DNA of 64,000 nucleotides from NCBI RefSeq assembly GCF_026745355.1, contig NC_079210.1:23784268-23848267 (forward strand). The letters are read 5' to 3'. This stretch comes from Beta vulgaris subsp. vulgaris. Lineage: Eukaryota; Streptophyta; Magnoliopsida; Caryophyllales; Amaranthaceae. Below the pieces are notes generated by a model. It was not told the DNA's origin. It did no database searches and saw only the letters and a list, made by a program, of their open reading frames with translations. The position numbers and the translations under genes are program-made. Below, one piece after another: positions 55,501 to 64,000 of this stretch (position 1 is the stretch's first letter; each line of letters starts with the position of its first letter).

Positions 55501-58500
55501 TTTCGCTGAAAATTCGCATAAAACGAACATTTGTTGAAATAGAACATTTACTCATCGAAAGTGGAACAAATTTACTGACCGTGCTCTTGGGAGCACAATA
55601 GAATTTTCACCATTTTTCTAATAATTAATTGAGTACTCTTGGGGGGAAAATAAGCAAAAATAAAAGAGAAAGCTACATCGTGCATATATGTAATGGTCAG
55701 CTATTTAACTTCCCTAATTTCCTAGACTAAAATCCAAAAAGTACTTTCCTGTTAAAAAAAAAATGAAACCCACAAGGTACTGTTTTGAGTCTGACTAGAG
55801 AGAAGAAAAAAACAATTTTAAATTGAATATTCCTATAATAAAATTGTTAATACACTCGATTATTGATGATCATTATAATCTAATTAAACTTGTCAATTCG
55901 AAAATCATGAGCTTCCTTAAAGACCTTCTGGAGCAACAAATCGTAGGTTTAGCCAAAAATGATGAAAAATTACAAAAAAATTATTAGAAGTTAGATAACT
56001 TTGCTAGGGTTATTCTATGATTGTTGGATTTTTTAGAATTTTGGTATACTATTGGGTCGGTTGATTTCGATGCCCCACCAAATTTACAATTGTGGATCCC
56101 CCTCTCATATTAATGACCATAAACATAACCAAAGTAAGCATTCAGCATGATAAAGAGAATATGACAAGGACAAGGAAACGATTTAAATTGAGCATTCAAA
56201 TCAAAGAAGTGCATTTCTGAATCCAGCGCACTCATCCAAACTTCAATTGGAACCATGGAAATTCTGTGAAGTTATGCAGAAGAAGTATTCACATTCTGGA
56301 AGCTAGTAGTGTTACCATTCTCCGTTGGAAAGAAAACTTTGACCTTCAGGTGAAATGAAGGTTGCTGTTTCGCCAACAACTGCAAAAAAAAAATCAAGGG
56401 AAGAGAAGCAGAGTGGTAGAATAAGTTGATCAGATAAAAAAATAATAAATTAGTATAAATATATATCAATAATCAAACACATTAAGCTGAAAATACAACT
56501 TTTTTCCTTTTAGAGTGTGCCCATGACTGACTATAGATGCTTCGAGTTTAACCAAAACTGTAATCTGTTATGCAAATCATTATTAAAAACCATATTGGTT
56601 CAGCATCCAATCTCAATCTAAGTGAGAGCAGGCATTGTGTGGTATTGAATGAGTGAAAGTCTCCAGTTTCTGTGCTAACAAGAAAGTAACCATTTCAAGG
56701 AGTGAGCTAGAGTTTACTTTCATATTATGACAACTTCCCCTACCAAGAGGTGAGTTCGTGAGGACAAAATCGAAGATGAAAATTTTTAGCCAAAATATAT
56801 CCCTGATAAATAAAGAAATAAATGATTAATTAAAAGAAGTATGCTATCATTATAAGATTACCTATCACACAAGTTATGACAAAATCGAAGCGATTTTGAC
56901 CATCCCTCCAGTAATTCACAAAACCATATGCATAGATCTTTAGAGCCATTTCAAGCACATATATCCAACCTGTCCAAAGAAGGGGGAATAACTGCATTAT
57001 TACTTCCTTGACCAACAATTACCAGGACCAATTAATGCACAAACTGTTGCATAGGCGATAAGCTACATAATTTGGGTTAAACTGTTTAGGGTGATGGAGA
57101 AGCATATGGTATCTACAGTCAGTACCACTATAGCCTACCCAGCATGTTGGGAAATTTTTTGTGTTCAGGCGCGGAAGCTAAAAAACATGAAACAACTCTT
57201 CATAATACATTTGAGACCAAAATTCATTGGTTAATTTGGACAGAACAAATACACGATACTCTCACATATTCGAGTCAGGAGTTAATAGACAAGCACACCC
57301 ATAGCATGTAAAAAGCTTTTCTTGATAGAATTAGGTTTCTTTGGACGCCATTTCTTTTTATAATTTCAAGGATAGTTTGTAATTCTAATATCTTTGCTTC
57401 TTACCTTTTCTACAAAGATTCTCATCTTACCAATAATATCTTTTTCTTCGATTACCATTATAAATCAAAGATGACTTCGGAATTAGGCGGTGTAGATATA
57501 AACATATGCAACACACAAAATCACTAAAATTTACAGCTGAGATCGTATTGATGCAAAAATATACTTCCTCCGTTTTATTTAATTGCAATATTTCCTTTAT
57601 TTGGAATTTTCATATTAATTGCAATGTTTCCTTATTTGGTTATGTCTTCTCTCTATCTCTCTCCTATTATATGGATCCCACTTTTAATTTATCTCTATCT
57701 CTCTCCTCTTCACATGGATTTCTTAATAAATGTGTAAAAGGGTGATGTTGCAATAATGATGGAACAAAGGAAGTGTCTTAGAATAATTACACCGACAAAC
57801 ACTATCAATTGATTATGACAACTTCATGATCCTAGTTAGTTTTTGATTTTTCCTTGCATAGGCAAATCTGTAACAAAAGATATTGTCCCCCATTCTATTT
57901 TTATTTGTCCCTAACTGCCTATTGACTTCTTTTTTTCTTGTTTTTACTTTTGCAAAAGAACTTGGGTAGACCAGGTTCATAATAAGCTATTGTGCACCCC
58001 AAATGGATTTGTTGACATAAAAATTGACTATAATAGAAACGACAATATAATACGAAAATTGGTTACATCAGAAAATTGGTTATATTATACAAAAACTAAC
58101 TATATAAAAGGTGATTATATCATACAAAAATTGTCTATATCAAATCACAACTTACTATATCAAATGAAACTGACTATATCAAATGAAAACTGATTATATC
58201 CTATGGTTTCCGGTGCACAATAAGTTATTATGAACTCGGTCCATTTAAGTGTTTGTTTTTTGCTTTTAATAGGCCTATTATCCTCCTTGGTTGATAAAGA
58301 AGACTATGTACTTTTTTATCCAATTAACTTTTTGTGTTCCTTCTACACTAATATACTTATATACTAGAGTTTTTTGTCATAAACAACCTTTTATAGTCAC
58401 TTTTTTGGGAGAAATAACATTTTAATTTTTTTTGCAACTTACAACCTAAAAGTAATTTTTTTTTTTAAATGAAACTTAAGCCAATTTTCCGGTGTTGATT

Positions 58501-61500
58501 GTGTTCTTTCCGGCGTCGACCACTAGTTCCATTTAATTATATTTCTTTTGTTTCATTTTCACTACCTTCTTAACCACAATTACACATAAACCTTGATGCG
58601 TATGAGTGCTAATTATCTAGTATCCTAATTCTGTTAGGAAACTATGTAATTTAGATATTTTAATTGTAATAGGATTCTTTTGCCTATAGGTTTTTACCTT
58701 TCACTTAAAAAGGTTTTTCCTATTTGAGGCCTTATTTTATTTCTTGTTTTAAGAGTTAGAATTACATTAGGAATTATTGTAGTATTAGTCGTGTGGTTTG
58801 TTTCACATAGGCGTGTAATAGGTTTAGTTTGTTATTCATGTTTACCTTTTATAGTTTCCTAGTTCTACTTGGTTTACGAATGTATGAGCTACATATATTT
58901 CGGCCATGATGAATAATGAGACAGTTTTGAGTTTTGATTAAAGTAATTCTATTGTGAATTATTGTTTTGGGTGAGAAGAAAATTGTTTTAGCTGTGAAAG
59001 CACAAGCCCTAGATGATAATCAACTTAGAATAGTTGATTATCTTCATATCCTTCCTTTAATTCGACCAGCATTGTTGTTTATTCATCAAAGTATTTGACT
59101 ACTTGAATTTCTCTCCAAATAACTACAAATATTCAATCTTTAATTCAAGAAACTTAAAGAAACATTGAAATCCATCCAAGATTGTTCAAGAAATTGTGGC
59201 GATTGGACTCTTACATAAATGGGTGTCACGAAGGGAGGATCGGGATGGTGAAAAAAATGTTTTTACAGGTGCTTTATATGGTGGTGTATTCGAGAGGGGC
59301 GATGCCAAAGACTCCTGGTGGTGGTTCGGGTTTCTTGGTCGGAAATTGTAAGCTAAGTGTTGGAGCTGCCACTTTTGGTGGTATGAAGAGGGAAGGAGAG
59401 GGATTCATGAACTGCGCATTGGAGCTGCCACTTTTGGTGGTCTGAAGAGGGAAGGAGAGGGATTCATGAAGGGCACATTTGAGGTAAGCAGGTCGTTCAG
59501 GGGGGTCAGGAGATTTTCTGGGTAAAAACTACAATCCTAGTTGCGGAGAGACGAATATGGGTACGGGTTCAGATCCAGGTCCGGGTACAGGGACAGAAAA
59601 CGGCAAGATTTTGAAATTTTAGGAATGGGTACGCGTACTCATACATGAAACGTATCGTGTCGGGCACGGTACGGGTACGAGTACGTGACCTAGAAGAAAT
59701 ACCCGAGCTACATAGGTACAAGCGCCAACGAAAGTTTTGGTTGTGAAGCAAGGTGGCACCTACCTTTGGGTCTTGCTGCGGAACTTTCCAGAAGATGAGC
59801 ATAAGGGAAGAAGCATGGCTGCGATTTGCATTGGCTTGAAGAGGAAGCCAGTTAGGGAACAGGATAGTAAGGGCAAAAATGCAACATGGTAAAAGGCACA
59901 GAGAATGATATCATGTTGATGTGAGGCCTTCTAGGCCCTATCCAATTATCCAGGACTTGCCTTCTCCATTTGACGGCAAGCTAGACACAAGGTAACCACC
60001 TATTTAAACATTATTCTATGAAATGAACTAGATCTACTCATTCCACCCAATCTTTGGAGAATTGGGGCCCTTGTCTACCTTTTCTAAAATCTTGGCCAGT
60101 TCATCAACCCAAATTTTAGGAAATCTCTCCACTCAATTTCTAGATTCCATTTTCCTCCACCCCTCACCACCTAAACCATCAGAACTCAATTGTTTTTATT
60201 ACTCCAACCCTCTATTCAAGACCCACCCCAAATCTCCCAACATCATCCTGCCCAAATTTTGCGACCCAAATTCTCCACCGCACAACTCAATCATCCCACC
60301 CATCAATATCTTTTTCAACTAAATTTCTCTTTTGATTTTTAAAATCCAAAACCTTACAATCAGCCATCACACATTATCACTTTTATTCACACCTTAATTT
60401 CAATGCATGAGAGCTTTCCACCTTTTTAAGACAGCCTGCTTAGTTTGCTGACAACACTGAACAATGAGGAGCTTGAAAGCCAGTGGAAGCTGGGCATCAG
60501 TTCAAAATGGCACTGAACAATGAGCATCGCTGTCGAGGTCGGTCATTCAGTGCGAGTTAATATCCACCTTGAGGACAAGGTGGAAGTTTGGGGGTTCGAT
60601 AATGCAATGAACCGATATTAGGGGAAGGGGCGCCACAGACATTCTGTTTACAATTAGTTAGAGGTAGCTTGGGAAATAAGCTAGGGAGTTTACTAGTGGA
60701 AATTAGTATATATAGTGAAAGTTAGAGAGAGGAAAAACATGTTCAAAATTGATGAGTATTTGGGTGAAGCTTTTAAGAGTTCAATGGGAGAGAACAAGCC
60801 TCTTAAAAGCTTTTAATTATTAATCTCAGTTTATAAATCAAATCTTCTTCTTCTCCCTTAATTTTTGCCATTAATAGTGTCAAAGCTATGATAATTCATA
60901 GCACAATGTCAGAACTTTAACGCAGTCAAGATACAGTCAGCTGCCTGAGTTATCTCTGCTGATCGTCCACATTGATCCTCTGCCTCCATTCCCTTCTATC
61001 AAGGGCTATATGCTTCCATAAACTTAATAACTTCATATTATCCCTAAGAACCCTCCATCCAAATCATCTTCAGTCTCCCATGACTTCTTTTTGAATCCCA
61101 AGTATCCCAACCTTACACAACCCTAACTTTTGCACCTTCTAGACGACATCTCACATGCCCAAACCCGTCGTAACCTTTTCTCACAATACGTTTGAAGATA
61201 TTCTCATGTGGATTTATGGAAAGTTTTACTTATATGAAGATTGTAAGTAGACGAATGAGGCTGCTGTCTACTTATTTATCTCCAACAACACTGATTTCGG
61301 TTGCAGCAAGACCTTAATTATAGTATATAACGCACTTATCCACTGAAGCTACACCACAAAAGCATACTCAGAAGACACTTGGCAGCAGAACTTTACATCC
61401 TACTATCCTAAACCACAAATAACACATATACCATGAAGAGATTATAAGTGCATACCAAACACAAATTCTACCACCTGCCACACTTTCTGAGCTGAATTAT

Positions 61501-63558
61501 CTGCTATATCAAGCTGCACATTTTCAATAATAAATAAACAGACAATAAGTTCACATCATCAGCCACGAAGAAGTAAAATAGTTCCCAAAAAAATCATAAA
61601 GATGCTAAACTTGCTTCAGTGATCAGAAGGAAATTTTTACCGTGGTTTCGATGATCACTGCTATCAAATTAATCACAAGGATGAAAGCAATAATGTTTCG
61701 GAAAGTGTCACTCCGGATAAAGGTCTTCAACTTTTCAGAGAAAGAACAGTAGTAAATTGATGGAATTGACTCAAAACAGGATGGCTGCAAGAGATGGCAA
61801 TATGAGATATGCCCATAGGAGTGAGTGTCTCAGTGATCATATAAAAATCTGAAGCACAAAATTTTGGCCATAGAGGTGCAGAAACTTACACAATCTTCCT
61901 TTGAAAACTTTAGTGCAATGGCATGACAGAGATCATCAAATTCCTCAGGATTAATCTGCCCAAAATCAGGATCAAAATAAAAACATGGTATTGTATTAGA
62001 ACTGTCGTATAAAATAAGAATATGACCCTTATTAAAGGAGCCTCAATAGATATAGCATTTAATGCAAAATAGATCAGGGAAAATAAGTTCCATACAATAC
62101 TACCTTAAAATCATGACTATCATCCAGTTCATCAAATATCAATTCGAAGTCTTCTTTCGATATTTTTGGCAATGTCCTGCAAACACCATGGAGTGCAAAC
62201 TAATATTATCACAGAGAACACACACAGAAAACAGGTTATGAATTTTGCCAAAGCAAATATATTGTGTTCTTTAAAGTTCAATAAGTAGACGCTGTTAGGA
62301 ACAATGCAGACTGCAGGTCCATTAATAAAGCAGAACCTTGCTCGTAAACTGATGAATCAAGAAGAGAGATAAACAAGCAAAGCGGCAATTGGAAAACCTA
62401 AAATTGCAATCTCTCTCAAAACAGTGTTTGAGGTCCATAGTACAAATTTGTGCAGACTCTCATGTTTGCACCCCTCCTTGAGTTAATCCCCAACTTGTAA
62501 ACATTATTATTCTTAACGAACTTGGAGACAAAGTTAGTGAGGTAAAGAGCCCTATATAACTACCCTCGCGTCCCACAATTCCTTTTGAAAGTTCCGTCTA
62601 CATATTTGAGTTTCTTCTACTCTAATATTAATATGAAATCTTTATACCTGTAACACAAGGTTATACAAACGAGAATAGAGTAGTTATATAGAGCCAGTTG
62701 CTTGATTGTGTTATCTCCAAAATCTATAAATTACATCTTAAAACTTAATATTAGCAAAGGCCATAGATGATGTGGTGTTTTCCAATCTTTTTGTCTGCGC
62801 TTCAAATCTATTGACAACCTAGTACTCCTTTGTTTCTCTTTTGAGCTTCAGTGCTTCACTTTCAAGACCAACACTTTGTACATTCTGATGAGTCCTTCTG
62901 AGTAAATATATCTCACAAGATCGTACAACAGTATCAATTCCAAATACAGTTCTAATGAATTTTTTTTGTAATTTTTCATCCAGCTTTATGGAAATATCAT
63001 CTGTTTCATTTACCATCCCACTCACCACAAATCTCTGTCTATCTTTTAGACAGCTCAAATGTTCTATAAGGATGGTGGGCATTTCATATTTTAAAGGGTT
63101 AAGACAAAAGCCTTCCTCCTTTTATTTCATAAATATTATGCTTGAACATAATTATTATCGAATTTTTATCATTGTCCAAGACTGCAAATTATTTATTAGC
63201 AAAAAGCATAGCCTTTGATATGAATTATCATCGTACAAATAGATTTAAAAATACAAATATCAAGTGAGATAGACTCTTGAATCTTACTTTCAGAAACTAA
63301 ACTATATTATTTTTTAATAGTAAAAGATGGGGAAAAACAGACAACATAAATTCCTATATTACTGCTAAATCACCAATGAAGCAATCTTCAAGATGACTGT
63401 CTACACCGCAAGTCCTCTGCATCACTAAAGCTTAAGGCTTAAGTATCAAGAAATACAGGGAGAACCATAAATATTTCTAGAGGATGAAAATTATACCTGT
63501 ATTTGTTCAATTCGTCAAATAGACAAAGACACTGATCTTTGTTTAGATATCCAAGATT
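44529..63558 (-). CDS. TPC1: Two-pore cation channel TPC1, C-terminal 399 residues (gene continues past right edge)
   Basis: Fourteen exons: 63497-63558, 62104-62176, 61890-61955, 61641-61784, 61456-61513, 56862-56969, 56316-56379, 52948-53116, 51924-51988, 51647-51737, 50723-50809, 44918-44995, 44695-44735, 44529-44622 (stop TAG). All have GT..AG borders, and lengths and phases add to 1200 nt without a stop. EF-hand 1 end: [19 protein letters not shown]-hand 2: [20 protein letters not shown]. Domain II: S1 [19 protein letters not shown]2-S3 [15 protein letters not shown] and NRFDFVIT, S4 [17 protein letters not shown] with spaced Arg, S5 [20 protein letters not shown], pore [17 protein letters not shown]6 [20 protein letters not shown]. 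The tail ends [22 protein letters not shown]1 is the vacuolar SV channel, gated by voltage and cytosolic calcium and conducting K, Na and Ca. The N-terminal domain I lies beyond 64000. Confidence 0.95.
45240..45450. mobile_element. MITE copy A in TPC1 intron (GAGAATAGTGG family)
   Basis: GTGAGAATAGTGGCATCACA at the left and GGATTACTACATAATGTTCTCAC at the right are inverted copies. The interior shares TTACATTTTAGC-AARATGGATTA with other copies nearby (for example 50320-50560). Confidence 0.55.
45456..47628 (+). mobile_element. Non-autonomous Helitron in TPC1 intron (about 2.17 kb)
   Basis: The 5' end TCTATTACTATATACTAAAA is preceded by A. The 3' end has a hairpin GCCGTGC-ATA-GCACGGGT at 47601-47618, then ACTAACCTAG followed by T. 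TC start, CTAG end, 3' hairpin and insertion between A and T without target duplication are Helitron hallmarks. No Rep/helicase is inside. The 46360-46560 part (TGGTGATAGGTGGAGTAAC, CCAATGTGGGACACATG) looks like a captured promoter or other repeat. Confidence 0.78.
47630..48027. other. Intron sequence, nothing firm
   Basis: AT-rich, with a partial MITE-like start (TTTAGGTGAGAACAACTC, AATGTGAGAACAATGGAATAG at 47650-47697) of the family noted above. The phrase ..ACTACCTTTTA.. repeats at 47930-48005. Confidence 0.35.
48205..48310 (+). repeat. Three tandem 30-bp units in the retroposon leader
   Basis: GGTTTTTCGATCTCCTTCGA with a following AAGACAA-type spacer repeats at about 48220, 48247 and 48275, with small differences. 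In one frame it encodes repeated DLLRKxxFF. Confidence 0.75.
48362..48643 (+). CDS. Unrecognised 93-residue ORF in the retroposon
   Basis: [20 protein letters not shown] onward, ending ..IAYVDVV and a stop at 48641-48643, about 30 bp before the poly(A) tail. It is intact between an A-rich tail and a leader, which suggests it is the ORF of the source transcript or part of one. Mixed-charge composition, no membrane segment or motif I can name. A separate upstream frame (48150-48356) encodes three copies of a FDLLRKTRF unit. Confidence 0.4.
   Translation: MDCREFILLVKNYAGSQRLSIFRIRSDESDRIHPDDYKGSLDCLSNKAVFSSDISGRCSTLQDLFDDRSFYKGNFCLIQLMYLFDSIAYVDVV
48707..49430. other. Intron sequence with MITE-like remnants
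   Basis: GATGTTACATGGTAATCC near 49190 and AAAATGGATTACTATTCCATT near 49386 belong to the same repeat family as 45240 and 50320, in a rearranged copy. A run of A lies at 49079-49095. No coding. Confidence 0.4.
49431..49520. repeat. (TA)45 microsatellite
   Basis: Ninety bases of uninterrupted TA repeat in the TPC1 intron. Confidence 0.97.
49572..49772. mobile_element. Tourist-like (PIF/Harbinger) MITE, 201 bp
   Basis: Ends CACTATGTTTGGATA and (reversed) CAATTGGTTTGGATAGGAA, flanked by TAA on each side. The interior is purine-rich on the left (GGAAGGAAGGAGAGGGATAG) and the complement on the right, so it folds on itself. It sits inside a MITE of the GAGAATAGTGG family (TATATAAGAACATGAAAACA left, AGTAGTAATCC right). 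Confidence 0.7.
49916..50220 (+). repeat. LTR-like remnant, related to the copy at 60602
   Basis: TGAATCAATATTAGGGGGAGGGGC matches TGAACCGATATTAGGGGAAGGGGC at 60608. Both continue with GTTAG..AG and a TATA-like ACTATAAATA or GTATATATAG, then GCTTGGGAGAG-type words. Likely a solo LTR of the same Gypsy family. Confidence 0.5.
50305..50575. mobile_element. MITE copy E in TPC1 intron
   Basis: CTTTATATGAGAACATGAGA at the left and its imperfect inverse TCTCATATAAGAGTTGTTCTC at the right, with GTGGCATTGTAATCC and GGATTACTACTTAGTG just inside. Non-coding, about 270 bp. Confidence 0.6.
51459..51473 (+). repeat. G15 homopolymer
   Basis: Fifteen consecutive G in a TPC1 intron, followed by GGAGGGGGAGG about 20 bp on. 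On the transcribed (minus) RNA this is a C-tract. Confidence 0.9.
52371..52684 (+). repeat. Possible short solo LTR in TPC1 intron
   Basis: TGTTGGAACTATAATT at the start and TTCTTGTTAACA at the end, with TATA-like GTATAAATATATAATATG at 52447 and a leader-like CTTGTGTTTTTCTCTAAAC. No target duplication was found, so the call is weak. Confidence 0.35.
53111..53312 (-). repeat. Tandem 102-bp duplication that includes a TPC1 splice acceptor
   Basis: CGGATCCTGTTCATATATAA (53111) recurs as CGGATCCTGTTCTTATATAA (53213). Both units go on through AATAAAGGAGAAA, TATCAAAATT and TGTAACTGAAATATTCAG. The first unit holds the acceptor and first bases (GATCCG) of exon 52948-53116. The second carries an equal acceptor AACAG followed by GATCCG 102 bp upstream in the transcript. 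Confidence 0.85.
53320..54090. other. Intron sequence, nothing recognised
   Basis: No coding and no clear repeat. GGGGCTGTTTTGTTTAGTAAG at 54020 with GGAGAAAGGGGAATGAGAGG resembles the end of a PIF/Harbinger- or hAT-type MITE, but no matching end is present. Confidence 0.3.
54095..54800 (+). pseudogene. RTE-clade LINE reverse transcriptase remnant
   Basis: Decayed frames read [13 protein letters not shown], then (54330) [26 protein letters not shown], the palm motif where FADD has become FADE, and (54560-54720) a stretch like [28 protein letters not shown], corresponding to VRPAMLYGxECWxxKxxHxxKMxVAEMRMLRW of plant RTE elements. Many stops. It is on the plus strand, opposite to TPC1, inside the 53117-56315 intron. 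Confidence 0.72.
55017..55607. mobile_element. Element with ATTGTGCTCCCA inverted ends and internal tandem repeats
   Basis: ATTGTGCTCCCA at 55023 and TGGGAGCACAAT at 55588-55599. A 15-bp direct repeat CACCATTTTTCTAAT flanks it (55002-55016, 55608-55622). The interior is built of two arrays: about 50-bp units (GAAGTGGAACATTACMAGAA, 55065-55255) and about 100-bp units (AATAGAACATTTGCTCATYG, 55256-55570). No coding. The superfamily is not clear. Confidence 0.6.
55623..56315. other. Intron sequence, nothing recognised
   Basis: AT-rich sequence next to TPC1 exon 56316-56379, without coding or clear repeat. Confidence 0.4.
56970..57563. other. Intron sequence, nothing recognised
   Basis: Start of the 4.5-kb TPC1 intron between exons 61456-61513 and 56862-56969. 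No ORF or repeat I can name. Confidence 0.4.
57564..57773. mobile_element. Stowaway-like MITE, about 210 bp
   Basis: CTTCCTCCGTTTTATTTAAT at the left and CAATAATGATGGAACAAAGG-AAG at the right form inverted ends, with TTGCAAT just inside both. The left flank is TA, the right is TG (one change). The interior repeats CTCTATCTCTCTCCT twice. Confidence 0.72.
57969..58241. mobile_element. MITE with 30-bp inverted ends and internal short repeats
   Basis: GACCAGGTTCATAATAAGCT, ATTGTGCACC at the left; the complement of GACCGAGTTCATAATAACTT, ATTGTGCACC at the right, about 26 of 30 matching. The interior is a degenerate array of about 20-bp units (AAATTGGTTATATTATACAA, AAACTGACTATATCAAATG). The ends share ATTGTGCNCCC with the element at 55017. 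Confidence 0.72.
58619..59170 (+). repeat. Possible LTR remnant
   Basis: TAGTATCCTAATTCTGTTAG start, then a TATA-type ACATATATTTCGGCC (58891) followed by an AATAATGAGACAG leader-like stretch. Resembles the U3-R of plant LTRs. No paired copy in the window. Confidence 0.3.
59360..59470 (+). repeat. Tandem duplication, 59-bp period
   Basis: TTGGAGCTGCCACTTTTGGT, GGTNTGAAGAGGGAAGGAGAGG, GATTCATGAA occurs at 59360-59411 and 59419-59470 with one difference. Confidence 0.9.
59555..59700 (+). repeat. GGTACGGGTACG-type low-complexity stretch
   Basis: GGGTACGGGTTCAG, GGTCCGGGTACAGGG, GGGTACGCGTACTC, GGCACGGTACGGGTACG, GAGTACGTGAC lie within 140 bp. It looks like a degenerate internal repeat of a transposon end. 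Not coding. Confidence 0.6.
59800..60540. other. Intron sequence, no supported gene
   Basis: Between the low-complexity stretch and the Gypsy remnant. A short P/S-rich plus-strand frame (60062-60322) has no recognisable domain and may be chance. CTTGCCTTCTCCATTTGACG (59957) could be transposon-derived. Confidence 0.3.
60560..60880 (+). repeat. Gypsy 3' end remnant: polypurine tract and LTR start
   Basis: CTTGAGGACAAGGTGGAAGT, TTGGGGGTTCG (60571-60598) is the typical chromovirus 3' end (LEDK coding tail and polypurine tract). LTR-like sequence follows (GATATTAGGGGAAGGGGCGC, TATATAGTGAAAG). It is related to 49916. The rest of the element is missing. Confidence 0.5.
62177..63496. other. TPC1 intron (1.3 kb), nothing recognised
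   Basis: Between exons 63497-63558 and 62104-62176. No ORF with domain support and no clear transposon ends. Two short overlapping frames near 62819-63218 are chance. Confidence 0.45.
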
Positions 63559-64000
63559 CTGTAAATAAAGAGGAACCCTAATCATTACAAATCAATTATA
63601 AGCTAAACCTTTTTGAAGAAAGCATTCCAGACCAAGAGAATTAAATGAGCTGTATAATTCAGACATAAGTGGGATGATACTGAGTGGAGGTTAAGAAAGA
63701 TACACAAAAGTTCTTGCAGTTGCTTCAAACAGAAGCAAACATGTCTCAGAGCATGAAATCCAAAATTACAATAAATCTTCCCGCTCTGCTAGCATGTCAG
63801 ACTCGATGAAAAGCTCATATAACTGATATAGCAAAGCGGAAAAATAAGGTTACAGTTGAAGAAATTGATTCAAAGAAGAAACCTACCAAGGTTGTAGGAA
63901 ACATAAATCATTAGCATTCTAATTCTAGTTCATGGTGCATCTCATATCTAGAATCCAAATTAGCAGAGAAAGTAAGACAATCAAGAAGGTATCCCAAAAA
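63559..64000. other. TPC1 intron to window edge
   Basis: The acceptor CAG at 63559-63561 (minus strand) precedes the exon that opens [10 protein letters not shown]. The preceding exon, with the rest of EF-hand 1 and domain I, is not found up to 64000. Confidence 0.6.

Noticed and set aside
55040..55575. CRISPR-like repeat array
   Set aside because: Units are degenerate, without conserved repeat and unique spacers, and the window is a plant nuclear genome.
60062..60322. P/S-rich 86-residue ORF in a TPC1 intron
   Set aside because: No homology recognised, no splice or transcript evidence, flanked by transposon remnants.
62819..63218. Short ORFs near the right edge
   Set aside because: Overlapping chance frames on opposite strands inside a TPC1 intron; they do not match TPC1 or any known domain.
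1..64000. A previously undescribed biological system
   Set aside because: Everything with coding support belongs to known families. Only the retroposon at 48040 and the repeat-built MITEs remain unassigned, and neither shows evidence of a new system.

Overview
The window is nuclear DNA of a flowering plant, very probably a dicot. This rests on long AT-rich spliceosomal introns, plant-specific gene families (a two-pore vacuolar channel and a DUF1421/UBA-like protein) and a dense layer of plant transposons: SIRE-type Copia, Tat and Tekay-type Gypsy, a Cassandra TRIM, CACTA, hAT, Helitron, Stowaway and Tourist. I cannot name the species from the sequence. Only two host genes are visible. Nearly everything else is transposon sequence, mostly broken by frameshifts and stops.

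Layout, left to right. Positions 1-16618 are a stack of insertions. A minus-strand Copia (1-2213, continuing off the left edge) lies inside the reverse transcriptase of a second minus-strand Copia (2214-7729), which also carries a 701-bp hAT element (2952-3652). The second Copia sits in the 5' LTR of a plus-strand Tat-lineage Gypsy (7730-16618). That Gypsy carries an antisense, apparently spliced coding region between pol and its 3' LTR. Positions 17498-23686 hold a plus-strand three-exon gene for a DUF1421 (UBA-like, Q/P-rich) protein of about 540 residues. It is normal except for an apparent one-base loss in exon 1, and its introns hold a probable solo LTR and a Stowaway MITE. Positions 24217-26160 hold a truncated Copia with a recognisable 3' LTR, then a LINE fragment.

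Positions 26807-43308 are a Cassandra-type TRIM, whose LTRs carry antisense 5S rRNA-like sequence. It is split by a complete 15.8-kb Tekay-like chromovirus (27041-42816, TSD TACAT, LTRs of about 2.5 kb). The leader of this chromovirus is itself interrupted by a CACTA-like element (about 30100-34537), which holds a hAT transposase fragment and a three-exon, intron-containing piece of a phosphoglucan, water dikinase gene.

From 44529 to the right edge the minus strand encodes the C-terminal 399 residues of a TPC1-type two-pore cation channel (EF-hands, second six-helix domain, C-terminal tail) in 14 exons, with reading frame and splice sites intact. The N-terminal half lies beyond 64000. Its introns reach 5.7 kb because they carry a Helitron, a poly(A)-tailed retroposon with target duplication, MITE families, an RTE LINE remnant, LTR remnants and a (TA)45 tract.

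I found no convincing new biological system. The most informative points are the antisense spliced gene in the Tat element, the gene-capturing CACTA, the split Cassandra, and a duplicated splice acceptor in the TPC1 gene. Many breaks in the Tekay element look like single-base losses in short homopolymers, so some may be assembly errors rather than biology.
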